From the NCBI GenBank assembly GCA_947489085.1, contig CANLCJ010000015.1:1-64000 (forward strand): a stretch of 64,000 nucleotides of DNA. Reading direction: 5' to 3'. Below the pieces are notes generated by a model. It did not search any database and was not told where the DNA came from. It saw only the letters and a list, made by a program, of their open reading frames with translations. A program made the translations under genes and the position numbers. The first letter of the stretch is position 1. Every line of letters begins with the position of its first letter. This DNA comes from an uncultured Flavobacteriaceae bacterium. GTDB lineage: Bacteria; Bacteroidota; Bacteroidia; Flavobacteriales; Flavobacteriaceae. Shown in pieces: positions 63,366-64,000 of this stretch.

Positions 63366-64000
63366 ATGAAAAAAATTACCCTACTACTTATCCTTTTAAT
63401 TACTTGCAATCTATCGTTCGCGCAAACTACATTAAATCCTGGAGACATTGCTATAACTGGTTTTAATGCAGATAATGACGATGAGTTTTCATTTGTTTTA
63501 CTAAAAGATGTTGAATCTGGTACAGCTATAAATTTTACAGATAACGGCTGGCAAACTTCCGGAAATTTTAGGCCTGGTAACCTTGAAGGTATTGTAACTT
63601 GGGTTGCAGATACAGATTTACCCTGTGGTACAGAAATAAACATATTAAGTAATGAGGAGACTATAGAAGATACTTACATAGCCTCAATTGGAACCGCTAC
63701 AGAGTCTGAAGATGGTTTTGCTTTAGCTACAAATGGCGACCATATACTTGCTTATCAAGGGCCCTCTACAGCACCTTCTTTTATTTTTGGCATACACTTT
63801 GCCTCAAATACCAGTTGGTCTAACGCTTTGAATTCCAATACAAGTGCCGTTCCAGACGGACTCATAGACGGTACTACAGCAGTTTATGTTGGTAACGTAG
63901 ACAACTCAAATTACAATTGTAGTGTAACCTCTGGCCAAAGCCTTATTTTAGCTTCAATAACCACACCGTCCAACTGGAATGGTAGCAACTCTAGATTATC
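63366..64000 (+). CDS. Secreted protein, 3' end beyond the window
   Basis: An open frame from ATG at 63366 runs to the window edge (211 complete codons). A signal peptide (about 1-20, Ser-Phe-Ala-Gln) is followed by Gly-Asp-Ile-Ala-Ile-Thr-Gly-Phe-Asn-Ala-Asp-Asn-Asp-Asp-Glu-Phe-Ser-Phe-Val and Ile-Asn-Phe-Thr-Asp-Asn-Gly-Trp. This is the usual opening of flavobacterial secreted proteins that end in T9SS sorting domains. The C terminus is not in view, so T9SS sorting cannot be confirmed. It follows the 60659 gene on the same strand. Confidence 0.8.
   Translation, partial: MKKITLLLILLITCNLSFAQTTLNPGDIAITGFNADNDDEFSFVLLKDVESGTAINFTDNGWQTSGNFRPGNLEGIVTWVADTDLPCGTEINILSNEETIEDTYIASIGTATESEDGFALATNGDHILAYQGPSTAPSFIFGIHFASNTSWSNALNSNTSAVPDGLIDGTTAVYVGNVDNSNYNCSVTSGQSLILASITTPSNWNGSNSRL

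Noticed and set aside
63296-63643. 115-residue minus-strand frame
   Set aside because: It lies opposite a plus-strand gene with a signal peptide and family-like sequence (63366 onward), so it is a shadow.

Overview
The window reads as a stretch of chromosome from a member of the Bacteroidota, most likely family Flavobacteriaceae. The base composition is AT-rich and Shine-Dalgarno sequences are scarce. Several genes carry the Bacteroidota promoter pattern (TTG about 19-20 bp before TAnnTTTG). Secreted proteins end in Type IX secretion (T9SS) sorting domains, the tRNA lacks an encoded CCA, and the gene families (DUF3109, DUF2723, PorT-like barrels, DUF6428, DUF6646) are flavobacterial. I cannot name the genus.

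Layout. 1-660 is a GC-rich, structured, apparently non-coding block unlike the rest. It is followed by a secreted toxin-like protein and an overlapping small partner gene (680-1632). 1.9-6.4 kb holds class Ia ribonucleotide reductase (nrdB-nrdA) and a Cys-cluster protein. 6.5-13.7 kb is housekeeping and envelope genes: small membrane protein, flavoprotein, S41 protease, dCMP deaminase, HupE-like protein, lipoprotein, CBS and GIDE-like proteins. 13.9-17.5 kb contains mostly unrecognised genes and looks accessory. 17.8-21 kb has ssb and PEP carboxylase. 21.1-22.6 kb is an arsR-type operon without an efflux pump. 22.7-28.7 kb holds DUF805, TM2, TSUP transporter, a D-2-hydroxyacid dehydrogenase, a gutted oxidoreductase pseudogene and polA. 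29.4-35.1 kb has a metallophosphoesterase, a cysteine-less thioredoxin, a polysaccharide deacetylase and a DUF2723 protein. tRNA-Gln follows, then rimP-nusA-infB with a terminator-like hairpin in its leader (35.3-40.3 kb).

40.5-45.1 kb encodes a secreted tail-collar protein and a 1262-residue T9SS protein built on exact 330-bp repeats. 45.3-49.7 kb has asnS, rpoN, a membrane protein and a beta-barrel. 49.7-52.3 kb is a minus-strand run (DUF2975, XRE regulator, DUF3157-like, umuC) whose promoter sits between two 17-bp dyads, probably the regulator's own operators. 52.4-59.4 kb is biotin synthesis: bioF, a DUF2007 gene, bioD, bioA and a ketoacyl synthase in one tightly packed unit, then an opposite-strand ATP-grasp gene and bioB. 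The end holds a DUF6646-like barrel, recX and two T9SS-type secreted proteins, the last cut by the window edge.

I saw no CRISPR array, transposase, prophage or restriction system. The observations most worth testing are the GC-rich block with the toxin-like pair, the XRE operator pair, the rimP leader hairpin, the apparently leaderless bioF transcript and the extra ketoacyl synthase in the biotin operon.
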